Shown: positions 27,533 to 35,923 of the stretch, one piece after another
Layout of the letters: each line of letters begins with the position of its first letter
How positions within the stretch are numbered: position 1 is the first letter of the stretch
Assembly: GCA_964563925.1 (NCBI GenBank)
Contig: CAZLZD010000016.1
Span: 1-64,000, forward strand
Length of the DNA: 64,000 nt
Origin: JAUILA01 sp964563925
Lineage (GTDB): Bacteria > Bacteroidota > Bacteroidia > Cytophagales > Cyclobacteriaceae
Reading direction: 5' to 3'
The notes under the pieces: generated by a model
Told to the model about the DNA's origin: nothing
Seen by the model: the letters and a program-made list of their open reading frames with translations, nothing else
Databases searched by the model: none
Translations under genes and position numbers: made by a program

Positions 27533-28119
27533 AGGGCTCGTGCATTTTCAAATGCTTCAATTTCATTTCGCTTGCTCAGTAAAAAATCGATATCATCGTA
27601 TCCGTTCTGAAGGCAATATTTTTTGTAGGGATTGATTTCAAATGATTCCTTCTTCCCAAGGGCCGGAACCGAAATCTGTTCTTCATCCAGGCTGACCCGC
27701 ACCTCGGTTTCCGGGTTCTTTTCAATTTCAGAAAACAGGTCCTGCAGGAATTCCTCGCTAACCTGAACGGGCAGCAATCCATTGTTCAGGGCATTGTTTT
27801 TAAAGATATCCGCGAAAAAGCTTGAGACGACCACCCGAAACCCATAGTCGGCAATGGCCCAGGCGGCATGTTCGCGGCTGCTCCCGCATCCGAAATTTCT
27901 TCCGGCCACCAGCACTTTTCCTGTGTAGGTCGGATTATTAAGGACAAATCCGGGTACGGGTTCTCCTTCTGCGTCGTAACGCCAGTCACGGAACAGGTTA
28001 TCACCAAACCCTTCCCGGGTAGTGGCTTTCAGAAACCGCGCCGGTATGATCTGGTCGGTATCCACGTCCTCAAAGGGAACCGGTACACAGGTCGATGTCA
28101 GTGTTTCGAATTTTTCCAT
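27529..28119 (-). CDS. leuD: 3-isopropylmalate dehydratase small subunit
   Basis: 196 residues, standard length. This is the swivel domain partner of LeuC. Seen are DVDTDQIIPARFLK near the N-terminus, the GRNFGCGSSREHAAWAI signature, and NALNNGLLPV. It shares one base with the leuC stop (TGATG) and four with the leuB start, so leuC-leuD-leuB are translationally linked. Confidence 0.96.
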   Translation of the reverse strand: MEKFETLTSTCVPVPFEDVDTDQIIPARFLKATTREGFGDNLFRDWRYDAEGEPVPGFVLNNPTYTGKVLVAGRNFGCGSSREHAAWAIADYGFRVVVSSFFADIFKNNALNNGLLPVQVSEEFLQDLFSEIEKNPETEVRVSLDEEQISVPALGKKESFEINPYKKYCLQNGYDDIDFLLSKRNEIEAFENARAL

Positions 28120-29516
28120 CAGTTGAGCATTGTTCGTACGTCAGTAATTTCACCGGTCAGGGCAGCGGCAGCGGCAGTCAGCGGACTCGCCAGCATGGTC
28201 CGGGCTCCCGGCCCCTGGCGTCCCTCAAAATTCCGGTTGGAAGTAGACACACAATATTTGCCTTTCGGCACCTTGTCTTCATTCATGCCCAGGCAGGCTG
28301 AACAACCGGGCTGGCGCAATTCAAACCCGGCCTCCTCAAGGACCTTGTCAATGCCCTCTTCACGGGCCTGTGCTTCCACCTGCCTTGAGCCGGGAATGAT
28401 CAGGGCCTGCACATGATCGGCTTTTCGCTTGCCCCTGACCAGGTCGGCTACCATCCTGAGGTCTTCGATCCTGGAATTTGTGCAGCTTCCGATAAATACA
28501 TAATCGATCCGGTGGCCCAGCAACTCTTTGCCGGCGGGCAGGTCCATGTAGGCCAGGGATTTGGTCAGCATGGTATCCCCGTTACTCCCGTTGGTTTGCG
28601 GAATGGCACGGGTGATGCCCACTCCCATCCCGGGATTGGTACCATAGGTAATCATCGGTTCAATATCGGCCGCATCAAATACATATTCCTTGTCAAACGT
28701 CGCGCCCTCATCGGTCCGAAGCGTTTTCCAGTATTCAAGCTTCCGGTCCCATTCTTCCCCTTCCGGGGCAAACTCCCTCCCTTTTATATAGTCGAAGGTA
28801 GTCTGATCCGGTGCGATCATTCCCCCGCGGGCGCCCATCTCAATCGACATGTTGCAGATCGTCATACGTGCCTCCATGGAAAGGGACTCAATCGCCGAAC
28901 CGCAAAATTCCACGAAATGCCCGTTTCCGCCGCTGGTCGTCAGCTTCGAAATAACATACAGAACAATGTCCTTGGAGACGACTCCCTTGTTGAGTGAGCC
29001 ATTCACCTCGATCTTCATTTTTTTAGGCTTTTTCTGGAGAATGCACTGCGTCGCCAGCACCTGTTCCACCTCGCTGGTGCCGATACCGAAGGCTATGTTT
29101 CCAAATGCCCCGTGGGTTGAAGTGTGACTGTCCCCGCATACGATGGTCATCCCCGGCTGGGTGATCCCCAGTTCCGGTCCGATGACATGCACAATCCCCT
29201 GGTAGGGATGTCCGAGACCATAAAGCTCCACGCCAAATTCCTCGCAATTCCTGGTAAGTGTTTCCACCTGGTGCCGCGAGAGGGCATCCCGGATGGGAAG
29301 GTGCTGGTTGATGGTGGGTACATTGTGATCGGCAGTCGCTACGGTCTGTCCGGGCCGGAAAACACCGATTCCCCGGGCGCGTAAACCGGCAAAGGCCTGC
29401 GGACTGGTCACTTCATGAATGAAATGCCGGTCTATATATAAGGCCTGCGGACCATTCTCAATGTGATGGACCACATGGCTGTCCCATATCTTGTCAAATA
29501 ATGTGCTTGGTTCCAT
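28119..29516 (-). CDS. leuC: 3-isopropylmalate dehydratase large subunit
   Basis: 465 residues. It is the aconitase-type [4Fe-4S] subunit that isomerises 2- to 3-isopropylmalate together with LeuD. The cluster cysteines are in FIGSCTNSRIEDLR and RQPGCSACLGMNEDK, and the early signatures DRHFIHEVTSPQAF and VCGDSHTSTHGAFG are present. The start overlaps the leuA stop (TAATG). Confidence 0.96.
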   Translation of the reverse strand: MEPSTLFDKIWDSHVVHHIENGPQALYIDRHFIHEVTSPQAFAGLRARGIGVFRPGQTVATADHNVPTINQHLPIRDALSRHQVETLTRNCEEFGVELYGLGHPYQGIVHVIGPELGITQPGMTIVCGDSHTSTHGAFGNIAFGIGTSEVEQVLATQCILQKKPKKMKIEVNGSLNKGVVSKDIVLYVISKLTTSGGNGHFVEFCGSAIESLSMEARMTICNMSIEMGARGGMIAPDQTTFDYIKGREFAPEGEEWDRKLEYWKTLRTDEGATFDKEYVFDAADIEPMITYGTNPGMGVGITRAIPQTNGSNGDTMLTKSLAYMDLPAGKELLGHRIDYVFIGSCTNSRIEDLRMVADLVRGKRKADHVQALIIPGSRQVEAQAREEGIDKVLEEAGFELRQPGCSACLGMNEDKVPKGKYCVSTSNRNFEGRQGPGARTMLASPLTAAAAALTGEITDVRTMLN

Positions 29517-30679
29517 TATGCTTTGGTGAGATTTGGCATCTCTTTCATCATTTCCTTTAAGTGGGAATCTTCCACCACCGTTACCCTGTCAGCGATTTCG
29601 AGAAAGGCCTGGTACGCCTGCTCGAGCCCTTCCTTGTCGGCATGAATGCCAAGCTGGCCCAGCCGGAAATTCAGTGCAGCCCTTCCGCTTCTCGCGGTAA
29701 GGATAATGGAAGACTTGTTGACTCCCACCTCAGCCGGGTCTATGATTTCGTAATTATCACGGTTTTTGATCACCCCGTCCTGGTGGATTCCTGAAGAGTG
29801 TGAAAAAGCATTCGCGCCTACAATCGCCTTGTTCGCCTGCACCGGCATGCTCATGGTCTCGGCAATCAGGCGACTCATGGGATAAAGTTCTTTCGTGTTG
29901 ATCCGGGTCTCATAATCCAGCCAGCGGTGCTTCTTCAGGATCATCACCACTTCTTCAAGCGAGGTGTTACCTGCCCGTTCGCCAATTCCGTTGATCGTGC
30001 ATTCAACCTGGCGTGCGCCATTCTGGATCGCTGCAATACTGTTGGCCGTAGACAGACCAAGGTCATTATGACAATGTGTTGAGATGGTCACATTTTCAAT
30101 GCCTTCCACATTGTCTACCAGGTATTTTATCTTTTGCCCGTATTCCTCCGGAAGGCAGTACCCGGTCGTATCCGGGATATTGACCACGGTCGCACCGGCC
30201 TTTACAGCCTCCTGAATGACCTGGGCCAGAAATTCATTGTCGGTACGACCGGCATCCTCGGCATAAAATTCCACATCATCCACGAAGTTGCGTGCGTAGC
30301 TCACACAGCGGGCCGCCCTTTCCAGGATCACCTCCCGGGTGGTACGCAGCTTGGTGAAAACATGCTGGTCAGAGGTGCCGATACCGGTGTGTATGCGTGG
30401 CCTCGCCGCGTTTTTTATCGCTTCCGCAGCGCACTCAATATCTTTGTCCACGGCGCGTGACAAGGCACAGACCGAAGAATCCTTGATAATTTCGGCCACG
30501 GCTTTCACGGCAGCAAAATCACCCGGACTTGAAATAGGAAAACCGGCTTCAATAATATCCACTCCCAGGGCTTCCAGGGCCAGGGCAAGCTTGATCTTCT
30601 GATCTTTGGATAACCCGCAACCCGGAACCTGTTCGCCGTCCCTTAATGTAGTGTCGAAAATATATACTCTGTTGTCCAT
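29516..30679 (-). CDS. leuA: 2-isopropylmalate synthase
   Basis: 387 residues from the ATG at 30679 (MDNRVYIFDTTLRDGEQ); an upstream TTG at 30700 is less likely. It condenses acetyl-CoA with 2-oxoisovalerate, the committed step to leucine. The HMGL-like TIM barrel shows FDTTLRDGEQVPG and the metal motif STHCHNDLGLSTANS. The protein is about 130 residues shorter than the long LeuA: the C-terminal leucine-binding regulatory domain is absent, as I know for other short Bacteroidota forms. Allosteric feedback at this step is therefore unlikely in the usual way, which would make expression control more important. Confidence 0.94.
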   Translation of the reverse strand: MDNRVYIFDTTLRDGEQVPGCGLSKDQKIKLALALEALGVDIIEAGFPISSPGDFAAVKAVAEIIKDSSVCALSRAVDKDIECAAEAIKNAARPRIHTGIGTSDQHVFTKLRTTREVILERAARCVSYARNFVDDVEFYAEDAGRTDNEFLAQVIQEAVKAGATVVNIPDTTGYCLPEEYGQKIKYLVDNVEGIENVTISTHCHNDLGLSTANSIAAIQNGARQVECTINGIGERAGNTSLEEVVMILKKHRWLDYETRINTKELYPMSRLIAETMSMPVQANKAIVGANAFSHSSGIHQDGVIKNRDNYEIIDPAEVGVNKSSIILTARSGRAALNFRLGQLGIHADKEGLEQAYQAFLEIADRVTVVEDSHLKEMMKEMPNLTKA

Positions 30680-30703
30680 AACACGATGATTATTCTTCAA
30701 AGG

Positions 30704-30775
30704 TCACAGGCTGGCCCACCATTTAAAAACCAAATACTTAAATAAAGCCGATTTCCAATTAGCACTTATTCCCAT
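30704..30775 (-). CDS. Possible 23-residue upstream reading frame before leuA
   Basis: ATG at 30775, TGA at 30706-30704, ending 24 bases before the leuA start. The peptide contains three Leu and one Val but also three Trp (segment LFKYLVFKWWASL). No terminator hairpin with a U-tract follows it, so it does not have the full attenuator layout seen before ilvE. It could be a coupled leader, a translational regulator or a chance frame. Confidence 0.35.
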   Translation of the reverse strand: MGISANWKSALFKYLVFKWWASL

Positions 30776-30826
30776 AAAAAATGCTATTTTAGCCTTTAAT
30801 TAAGCTTATTGAGAAATTTAACTACG

Positions 30827-32380
30827 ATGTCAAAGCGGAATTCCAATGCCCTGTTTATGCTGATTAATTCGATGAAACCATCGGAAAAGCGTTATTTCAG
30901 GCTTGGTTTCAAGGAAGAAGACATGAAATACCTGCGGCTGTTCGATTATGTCGAAAAGCAGGAAGCCCCGGATGATGCAGCCATTCTGCGGGATTTACCC
31001 TTTATCAGGGCCACACAGCTGTCCAATCTCAAGGGGCATTTATATAAACGGCTGATGCAGAGCCTCAGGCAATACAGCCAGCCGTCGGTATCCGACATCC
31101 AGATCCGTGAGATGATCGACCATGCCCAGATCCTTTTTAACAGGAGCCTGTATGAGCAATGTGCAGATATGCTGATGAAGGCCCAGAAAAAGGCAGCCAA
31201 GACCGACAACCTCGAACTTCAGCTGGAAATACTGAAATGGAAAAAGAATGTATTGTCGCAGACGGTCGGGCCCGGTAACGAACAACGGGTGAATACCATC
31301 ATTGAAGACGTGCGTACTGTAAATGAGCGGATCAATATGATCAATAAGTTCACCAACCTCGGCGTCAGGCTGAATGCGGTCTTTTTCCGCTCCGGATTTG
31401 TCAGTAACGCGGAGGAACTGAGCCGTATCCGTCAATTTTATCAGGAAGGGATGCCAGAATTTGACGAAGAGCAACTGTCACTGAATGAAAAGCTGAGCCT
31501 TTACCAGGTACAGGTCAATTTTTATCATTATATCCAGGATTTCGGAAAAGGCCTGGAATATGCCACCAAGTGGGTGGCCCTTTTTGACCAACGCCCGGAG
31601 CTCAGGTATTCCCGAACCGACACCTACCTGAGCGCCATCAACAGCATGATGGTGGCCCAGAATAAGCTCTATAAGTATCAGGACTTCGTGGAAAACACAA
31701 GACGATTACGTGAAATAAGGCATTACCCGCGCGGGGTCATCAACGAGAATATCCGGACGCGGCTGCTAAAATATACGTACGTGCATGAATTCAACCGGAT
31801 CTTTATGCTCGGGGACTTTGCCCACGGGGTGTCGCTGATGAAGAAGATCGAACCGAGAATGGAGGCATTCATCCGTTTCCTCGACAATCACAGCCGGCTG
31901 ATCTTATTTTATAAAGTGGCCTGTTTGTATTTCGGTAACCAGAACTACCGCCGGGCCATCCAGTGGCTGAACCGTATTATTAACTCGGAGAATGCCGATC
32001 TTCGGGAAGACATCCATTCCTTCGCCCGGATACTTAACCTGATCAGCCATTATGAACTGGGCAACCTGGATGTGATCGACTATTATATACGAAGTACCTA
32101 CCGGTTCCTGCTGCGGAAGGATGACCTGCAAAAATTCCAGCGATCCATTCTGGAATTTCTTAAAAGCATGAACACCGTGTCGGAGAGTGAGCTCACCGTA
32201 GCCTTCAGGACATTGCGTGACAAACTCCTGCCCCTTCGTGATAATCCGTATGAAAAACGGGCCTTTATCTATTTTGATATCATCTCCTGGCTGGAATCCA
32301 AAATCGAAGGACGTGCCGTGGCCGATGTTATCAGCGAAAAGGCCGGGCATCTGATTAATATCCCGGTCGAAAATCATTGA
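30827..32380 (+). CDS. All-helical protein of unknown function
   Basis: 517 residues from the ATG at 30827 (MSKRNSNALFMLI); a TTG at 30809 is an alternative start. No signal peptide or membrane helix. The sequence is a long series of amphipathic helices with TPR-like spacing (SLYEQCADMLMKAQKKAAK, NYRRAIQWLNRIINSE), so it is probably a cytoplasmic alpha-solenoid scaffold. The N-terminal MKPSEKRYFRLGFK line is characteristic of a Bacteroidota family I have seen only as hypothetical. It is divergent from leuA with 147 bp between the two start codons. Confidence 0.7.
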   Translation: MSKRNSNALFMLINSMKPSEKRYFRLGFKEEDMKYLRLFDYVEKQEAPDDAAILRDLPFIRATQLSNLKGHLYKRLMQSLRQYSQPSVSDIQIREMIDHAQILFNRSLYEQCADMLMKAQKKAAKTDNLELQLEILKWKKNVLSQTVGPGNEQRVNTIIEDVRTVNERINMINKFTNLGVRLNAVFFRSGFVSNAEELSRIRQFYQEGMPEFDEEQLSLNEKLSLYQVQVNFYHYIQDFGKGLEYATKWVALFDQRPELRYSRTDTYLSAINSMMVAQNKLYKYQDFVENTRRLREIRHYPRGVINENIRTRLLKYTYVHEFNRIFMLGDFAHGVSLMKKIEPRMEAFIRFLDNHSRLILFYKVACLYFGNQNYRRAIQWLNRIINSENADLREDIHSFARILNLISHYELGNLDVIDYYIRSTYRFLLRKDDLQKFQRSILEFLKSMNTVSESELTVAFRTLRDKLLPLRDNPYEKRAFIYFDIISWLESKIEGRAVADVISEKAGHLINIPVENH

Positions 32381-32407
32381 TTCCCGCGAACAGGATGTGT
32401 AATTTAG
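32377..32407 (+). promoter_or_regulatory. Probable promoter of the small lipoprotein gene
   Basis: TTG at 32377-32379 and TAATTTAG at 32400-32407 with a 20-base spacer resemble the -33/-7 elements of Bacteroidota. The -33 element lies inside the stop region of the upstream gene. Confidence 0.4.
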
Positions 32408-32426
32408 GTCCGGTTAACCCGACTGC

Positions 32427-32858
32427 ATGATGAAACTATTCACCACCCTTTTCCTTACAACCCTGCTTGTCTCCTGCTCTTCCCCTGATTCCGGATCCTC
32501 AGAAAATCAGGTCAGCCCTGCCATTGAAGCCCTGCATGCCGAAGTTATGAGCTACCATGATGAAGTGATGCCTGAAATGGGCAGGCTCTATTCCCTTCGT
32601 TCGGAAATCAATGCTGCCGCCGACACACTGCCTGCCGAACAAGCCGATTCGCTGCGACTGATCGCCGGCCAGCTGGAAAATGCCGACGAAGCCATGATGG
32701 CCTGGATGCGGCAATTCTCCAGCCAGCTTACCAATGAAGACACCGTGGCTGCACGACGTTACTATGAAGACCAGCTGCAGAAAGTACAGGCGATGCGGGA
32801 TGAGGTGATCACCGCCCTGGAGGCAGGTGCAGGGGCGCACCGCCGGCTCACCCGGTAA
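32427..32858 (+). CDS. Small helical lipoprotein
   Basis: 143 residues (or 142 from the ATG at 32430). The lipoprotein signal ends in LLVSCSS. The mature protein is a helical hairpin rich in E, M and A (HAEVMSYHDEVMPEMGRLYS, RRYYEDQLQKVQAMRDEVITALE). Similar Bacteroidota lipoproteins are often labelled as viral A-type inclusion protein, a name without functional meaning. Expected at the periplasmic face of a membrane. Function unknown. Confidence 0.7.
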   Translation: MMKLFTTLFLTTLLVSCSSPDSGSSENQVSPAIEALHAEVMSYHDEVMPEMGRLYSLRSEINAAADTLPAEQADSLRLIAGQLENADEAMMAWMRQFSSQLTNEDTVAARRYYEDQLQKVQAMRDEVITALEAGAGAHRRLTR

Positions 32859-32960
32859 CTGGCCCTGTCAAGGCCAAATTGGAAGTCCCCATTTTTAGGG
32901 ATAGGCCGGTACATATACAACACATTCTTCGTCCATTCCATTTTATATATTGTATTTTTT

Positions 32961-32979
32961 ATAGTTATCGTATAACTAT
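32961..32979. promoter_or_regulatory. Dyad ATAGTTAT-CGT-ATAACTAT upstream of amt
   Basis: Perfect eight-base arms around three bases in the AT-rich stretch before amt. It is too far from the lipoprotein stop (about 100 bp) and has no U-tract, so it is more like a protein-binding site than a terminator. Confidence 0.35.
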
Positions 32980-33011
32980 TGGCATATCATCTATGGTATC
33001 CTGAAAAAAAT

Positions 33012-33056
33012 AGTCAGTAACCATATATGGCTGACTGAAAATTGAAAAATTTCAAT
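33012..33056. promoter_or_regulatory. Two adjacent dyads upstream of amt
   Basis: At 33012-33036, AGTCAG and CTGACT enclose the perfect palindrome CCATATATGG (33021-33030), with three extra bases on the left. At 33041-33056, ATTGAAA-AA-TTTCAAT is a perfect 16-bp dyad. Both lie just upstream of the three GGGT-N8-ACCC boxes. They may be further operators or melt-prone DNA. Confidence 0.35.
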
Positions 33057-33061
33057 GGCAT

Positions 33062-33182
33062 GGGTATTTTTTGACCCCATTTTATAGAAAATGCAATGCA
33101 ATCGTATGCAGTTTGGGTATTTTTTGACCCATTTTTTACATTTTTCACATTTTTTCTACGATTCATGGGTAAAATATTACCC
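33062..33182. promoter_or_regulatory. Three phased 16-bp boxes GGGT-N8-ACCC upstream of amt
   Basis: Boxes at 33062-33077 and 33115-33130 are identical (GGGTATTTTTTGACCC); the third, 33167-33182, is GGGTAAAATATTACCC, a perfect dyad with six-base arms. The starts are 53 and 52 bp apart, about five helical turns each, so a dimeric regulator on all three would lie on one face of the DNA. The last box ends 92 bp before the amt start. The regulator is not identified. The surrounding 416 bp contain no convincing gene. Confidence 0.65.
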
Positions 33183-33274
33183 TGCCGATTTCCTTTTATT
33201 CAAAATTCACTCTTTATTTGATCTGCTTTTAGCGAATAATCTTCTGAAACAAACCACTAAACCGAAATTAAATT

Positions 33275-34609
33275 ATGAACGAATTGTTTACCTTGATTGG
33301 CGATACGCCATCCGTTTTACTGGCCAATGCCAGTGCTGCCACCTTACAGGAAGAAGCGGCACAAGTGGTATCTGAGGGAGCCACTGCATTGTTCACCGCC
33401 AATAATATATGGATGATGCTGGCTACTGCCCTGGTGTTTATCATGCACCTGGGGTTTGCCGGGGTCGAGGCAGGGTTTACCCAGGCGAAAAACACCGTGA
33501 ATATCCTGTTTAAGAATACTGTGACCCCGGTATTCGGAATTCTCACCTATTATCTTATAGGGTTTGCCCTGATGTACCCGGGTTTCGCCGAGCCAGGCTG
33601 GTTTGGCTTCGCCGAGGGCGGTTTTGCCCTGAATTCACCTGCTAATGGTAATTCTGTCGATTATGCCGGCGGCGGCTATACCTACTGGACGGATTTTCTG
33701 TTCCAGGCGATGTTTGCTGCCACGGCGGCCACGATCGTCTCGGGCGCCGTTGCCGAACGCATTAAGATCTCTGCCTACCTGATATTCACCCTCCTTTTCG
33801 TTGGGATTGTCTATCCAATTATTGGAAGCTGGAAATGGGGTGGCGGTGCGCTGGATGCCCAGGGATTCTATGATTTTGCCGGTTCGACCCTCGTCCACTC
33901 TGTCGGAGGGTGGGGAGCACTGGCCGGGATCATTGTGATCGGGCCCCGCATTGGAAAATATGTAAACGGTAAAGTTATTGACAAGCCCGGATCCAGTGTT
34001 CCGCTGGCCGTAATCGGCGTATTCCTGCTATGGCTGGGATGGTTCGGTTTCAACGGCGGATCGGTACTGAGTGCAGATCCCGGACTGGTTTCTTTTGTGC
34101 TGGTCACAACCTCGCTGGCTGCCTGTGCAGGCGCCATTGGCGGAATGCTGACCGGATATGCTGTATTTAAACGCCTGGACCTGGGGATGGTGCTCAACGG
34201 CATCCTGGCGGGACTGGTTGGTATAACCGCCGGTGCCAATGTCATCAGCCCCGGCTGGGCTATTTTCGTAGGCCTGGTCGCAGGAATCCTGGTAGTGCTT
34301 TCTGCTGTCACGCTGGATAAATTCAAGCTGGATGACTGCGTGGGTGCAGTTTCCGTCCACCTGACATGCGGTATATGGGGAACCCTTGCCGTAGGCATAT
34401 TCGGGGTGAATGACGATGGGGCCATGCCCTTTTTCCCCCAGTTGAAAGGCGTGCTGATCTGTGGAGCCGCGGCATTTGCTGCTGCCCTTGTGATCTTCAC
34501 CATTCTCAAGTACACGATAGGAATCCGGGTTTCCGAGCAGCACGAACGCGAAGGACTGGACAGCCACGAGCACGGCATCCGCGGATATACCATCACGTAC
34601 GATCAATAA
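33275..34609 (+). CDS. amt: Ammonium transporter (Amt/Rh family)
   Basis: 444 residues with about eleven transmembrane helices. It conducts ammonium across the inner membrane. Family signatures: MHLGFAGVEAGFTQAKNTVN in an early helix, FAGSTLVHSVGGWGALAG with the first pore histidine, and CVGAVSVHLTCGIWGTLAVG with the second. The first 40 residues are longer and more acidic than in E. coli AmtB. No PII (glnK) gene is adjacent, unlike the usual pairing. It is the first gene of an amt-porin-glnA unit and sits behind the phased boxes. Confidence 0.95.
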   Translation: MNELFTLIGDTPSVLLANASAATLQEEAAQVVSEGATALFTANNIWMMLATALVFIMHLGFAGVEAGFTQAKNTVNILFKNTVTPVFGILTYYLIGFALMYPGFAEPGWFGFAEGGFALNSPANGNSVDYAGGGYTYWTDFLFQAMFAATAATIVSGAVAERIKISAYLIFTLLFVGIVYPIIGSWKWGGGALDAQGFYDFAGSTLVHSVGGWGALAGIIVIGPRIGKYVNGKVIDKPGSSVPLAVIGVFLLWLGWFGFNGGSVLSADPGLVSFVLVTTSLAACAGAIGGMLTGYAVFKRLDLGMVLNGILAGLVGITAGANVISPGWAIFVGLVAGILVVLSAVTLDKFKLDDCVGAVSVHLTCGIWGTLAVGIFGVNDDGAMPFFPQLKGVLICGAAAFAAALVIFTILKYTIGIRVSEQHEREGLDSHEHGIRGYTITYDQ

Positions 34610-34628
34610 TGGTTCACTAATAAAACAA

Positions 34629-34663
34629 GCCCGCCGGTTAAGATTGGACCCTTCCCGGCAGGC
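34629..34663 (+). other. Hairpin between amt and the porin gene
   Basis: GCCCGCCGG and CCGGCAGGC form a nine-base stem with one C-A mismatch and a 17-base loop. No U-tract follows, so it probably does not stop transcription fully. It may stabilise the amt message or set the ratio of amt to downstream expression. Confidence 0.35.
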
Positions 34664-34703
34664 TCTATCAGCTAATTCATCATTAACCTTAATTCAAATT
34701 TAC

Positions 34704-35888
34704 ATGAAAAATGTACAATTACTCAACGCCCTTTTCATGAGTTTCGCATTATTTACCCTTCCCCTGGCGTCTTTTGCGCAGGACGAAGTCAGCGAAGACG
34801 AACCGAAACTCGTACTTTCCGGATCTGTAGACGCCTACTTCAGGCAAAACCTGACCACCAAAAATGACGGGGAAGGTTACATGGCTCCAGGAACTTCCTT
34901 TGCCAACCTGCCCGGCTTTTCCCTGGGCATGATCAACCTGATTGCCACCTATGAGACCGGCAAGGTGGGATTCGTGGCCGATCTTGTATACGGACCACGC
35001 GGCACGGATGCCGTATTTGCCAGTCCCTACTACAGTGAGGGACGCGGCACCAGCCAGATCATCAACCAGCTGTATGTGTATTACAAGGCCACCGATGCCC
35101 TGACATTTACGCTTGGTAACTTCAATACCTTCCTCGGATACGAGGTAATTTCTCCGGCCGGAAACTTCAACTACTCAACCAGTTACATGTTTTCCTACGG
35201 ACCATTCTCCCATACAGGATTCAAAGCCGACCTGGCCCTGAGTGAGAACTGGAGCCTGATGGCCTCGGTCATGAACCCGACCGATCTTACCGAGTTCAAC
35301 CCGTTCGGGAGTTTTACACTCGGGGGTCAGCTTGGGTATTCCAACGACATTTCCAGTGTTTACTTTAACGTACTGTACGGAGACCAGGACGGCCGCATCG
35401 ACAAGGACCAGCCGGGAAGTACCTCCTCAGATGGATTCTCTGCCGGAAATACCTTCCAGGTGGATGTGACCGCAGGAACCAACCTTTCCGATAAAATTTA
35501 TGTCGGCCTTAATGCCACCTACCTGGCCACCTCCGACGGGGAGTTTTATAACGGATCAGATATCAGTGACATTGAGAGCGATGCGTACGGATTCTATGGT
35601 ACGGCCGGGTATCTTCAGTTCCAGGCCTCGGAGAATTTTGCGCTCGGTACCCGCGTGGAATACTTTAAGGTGTACAACTACGGACTGGAAGTAATCGGCG
35701 TGGATAACGAAGGGGACGGCAATATTCTTGACGTAACACTGACCGGCCGGGCAACATTCGGAAACCTGACGCTCATCCCGGAAATACGCCTGGATACGGC
35801 CTCTGAAGACGTAACCTTTATGGACCGTGACCTTGAAGCCTCCAAGAGCCTGGCTTCATTCCTGGTCGCCGCGGTCTTTAGTTTCTAA
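34704..35888 (+). CDS. Outer-membrane porin-like beta-barrel protein
   Basis: 394 residues from the ATG at 34704 (MKNVQLLNALFMSF); a longer frame to 34644 is unsupported. Signal peptide ends LASFAQ. The mature protein has alternating amphipathic strands with aromatic girdles (VDAYFRQNLT, QLYVYYKATDALTFTLGNFNTFLGY is the typical BBP2-like line, split here by a turn) and a C-terminal strand ending in phenylalanine (FLVAAVFSF), the usual barrel-insertion signal. It matches the BBP2/porin family of Bacteroidota. Between amt and glnA it is likely the outer-membrane route for ammonium or another small nitrogen source. Confidence 0.82.
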   Translation: MKNVQLLNALFMSFALFTLPLASFAQDEVSEDEPKLVLSGSVDAYFRQNLTTKNDGEGYMAPGTSFANLPGFSLGMINLIATYETGKVGFVADLVYGPRGTDAVFASPYYSEGRGTSQIINQLYVYYKATDALTFTLGNFNTFLGYEVISPAGNFNYSTSYMFSYGPFSHTGFKADLALSENWSLMASVMNPTDLTEFNPFGSFTLGGQLGYSNDISSVYFNVLYGDQDGRIDKDQPGSTSSDGFSAGNTFQVDVTAGTNLSDKIYVGLNATYLATSDGEFYNGSDISDIESDAYGFYGTAGYLQFQASENFALGTRVEYFKVYNYGLEVIGVDNEGDGNILDVTLTGRATFGNLTLIPEIRLDTASEDVTFMDRDLEASKSLASFLVAAVFSF

Positions 35889-35923
35889 TTAATTCATGTT
35901 TCACCAACCAAACACACACAAGT

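Noticed and set aside
28413..28997. 194-codon open frame antisense to leuC
   Set aside because: No recognisable product; shadow of a conserved gene.
33091..33375. 94-codon plus-strand frame in front of amt
   Set aside because: It runs through the operator boxes and into amt in another frame, and its product is low in complexity and unlike any protein.
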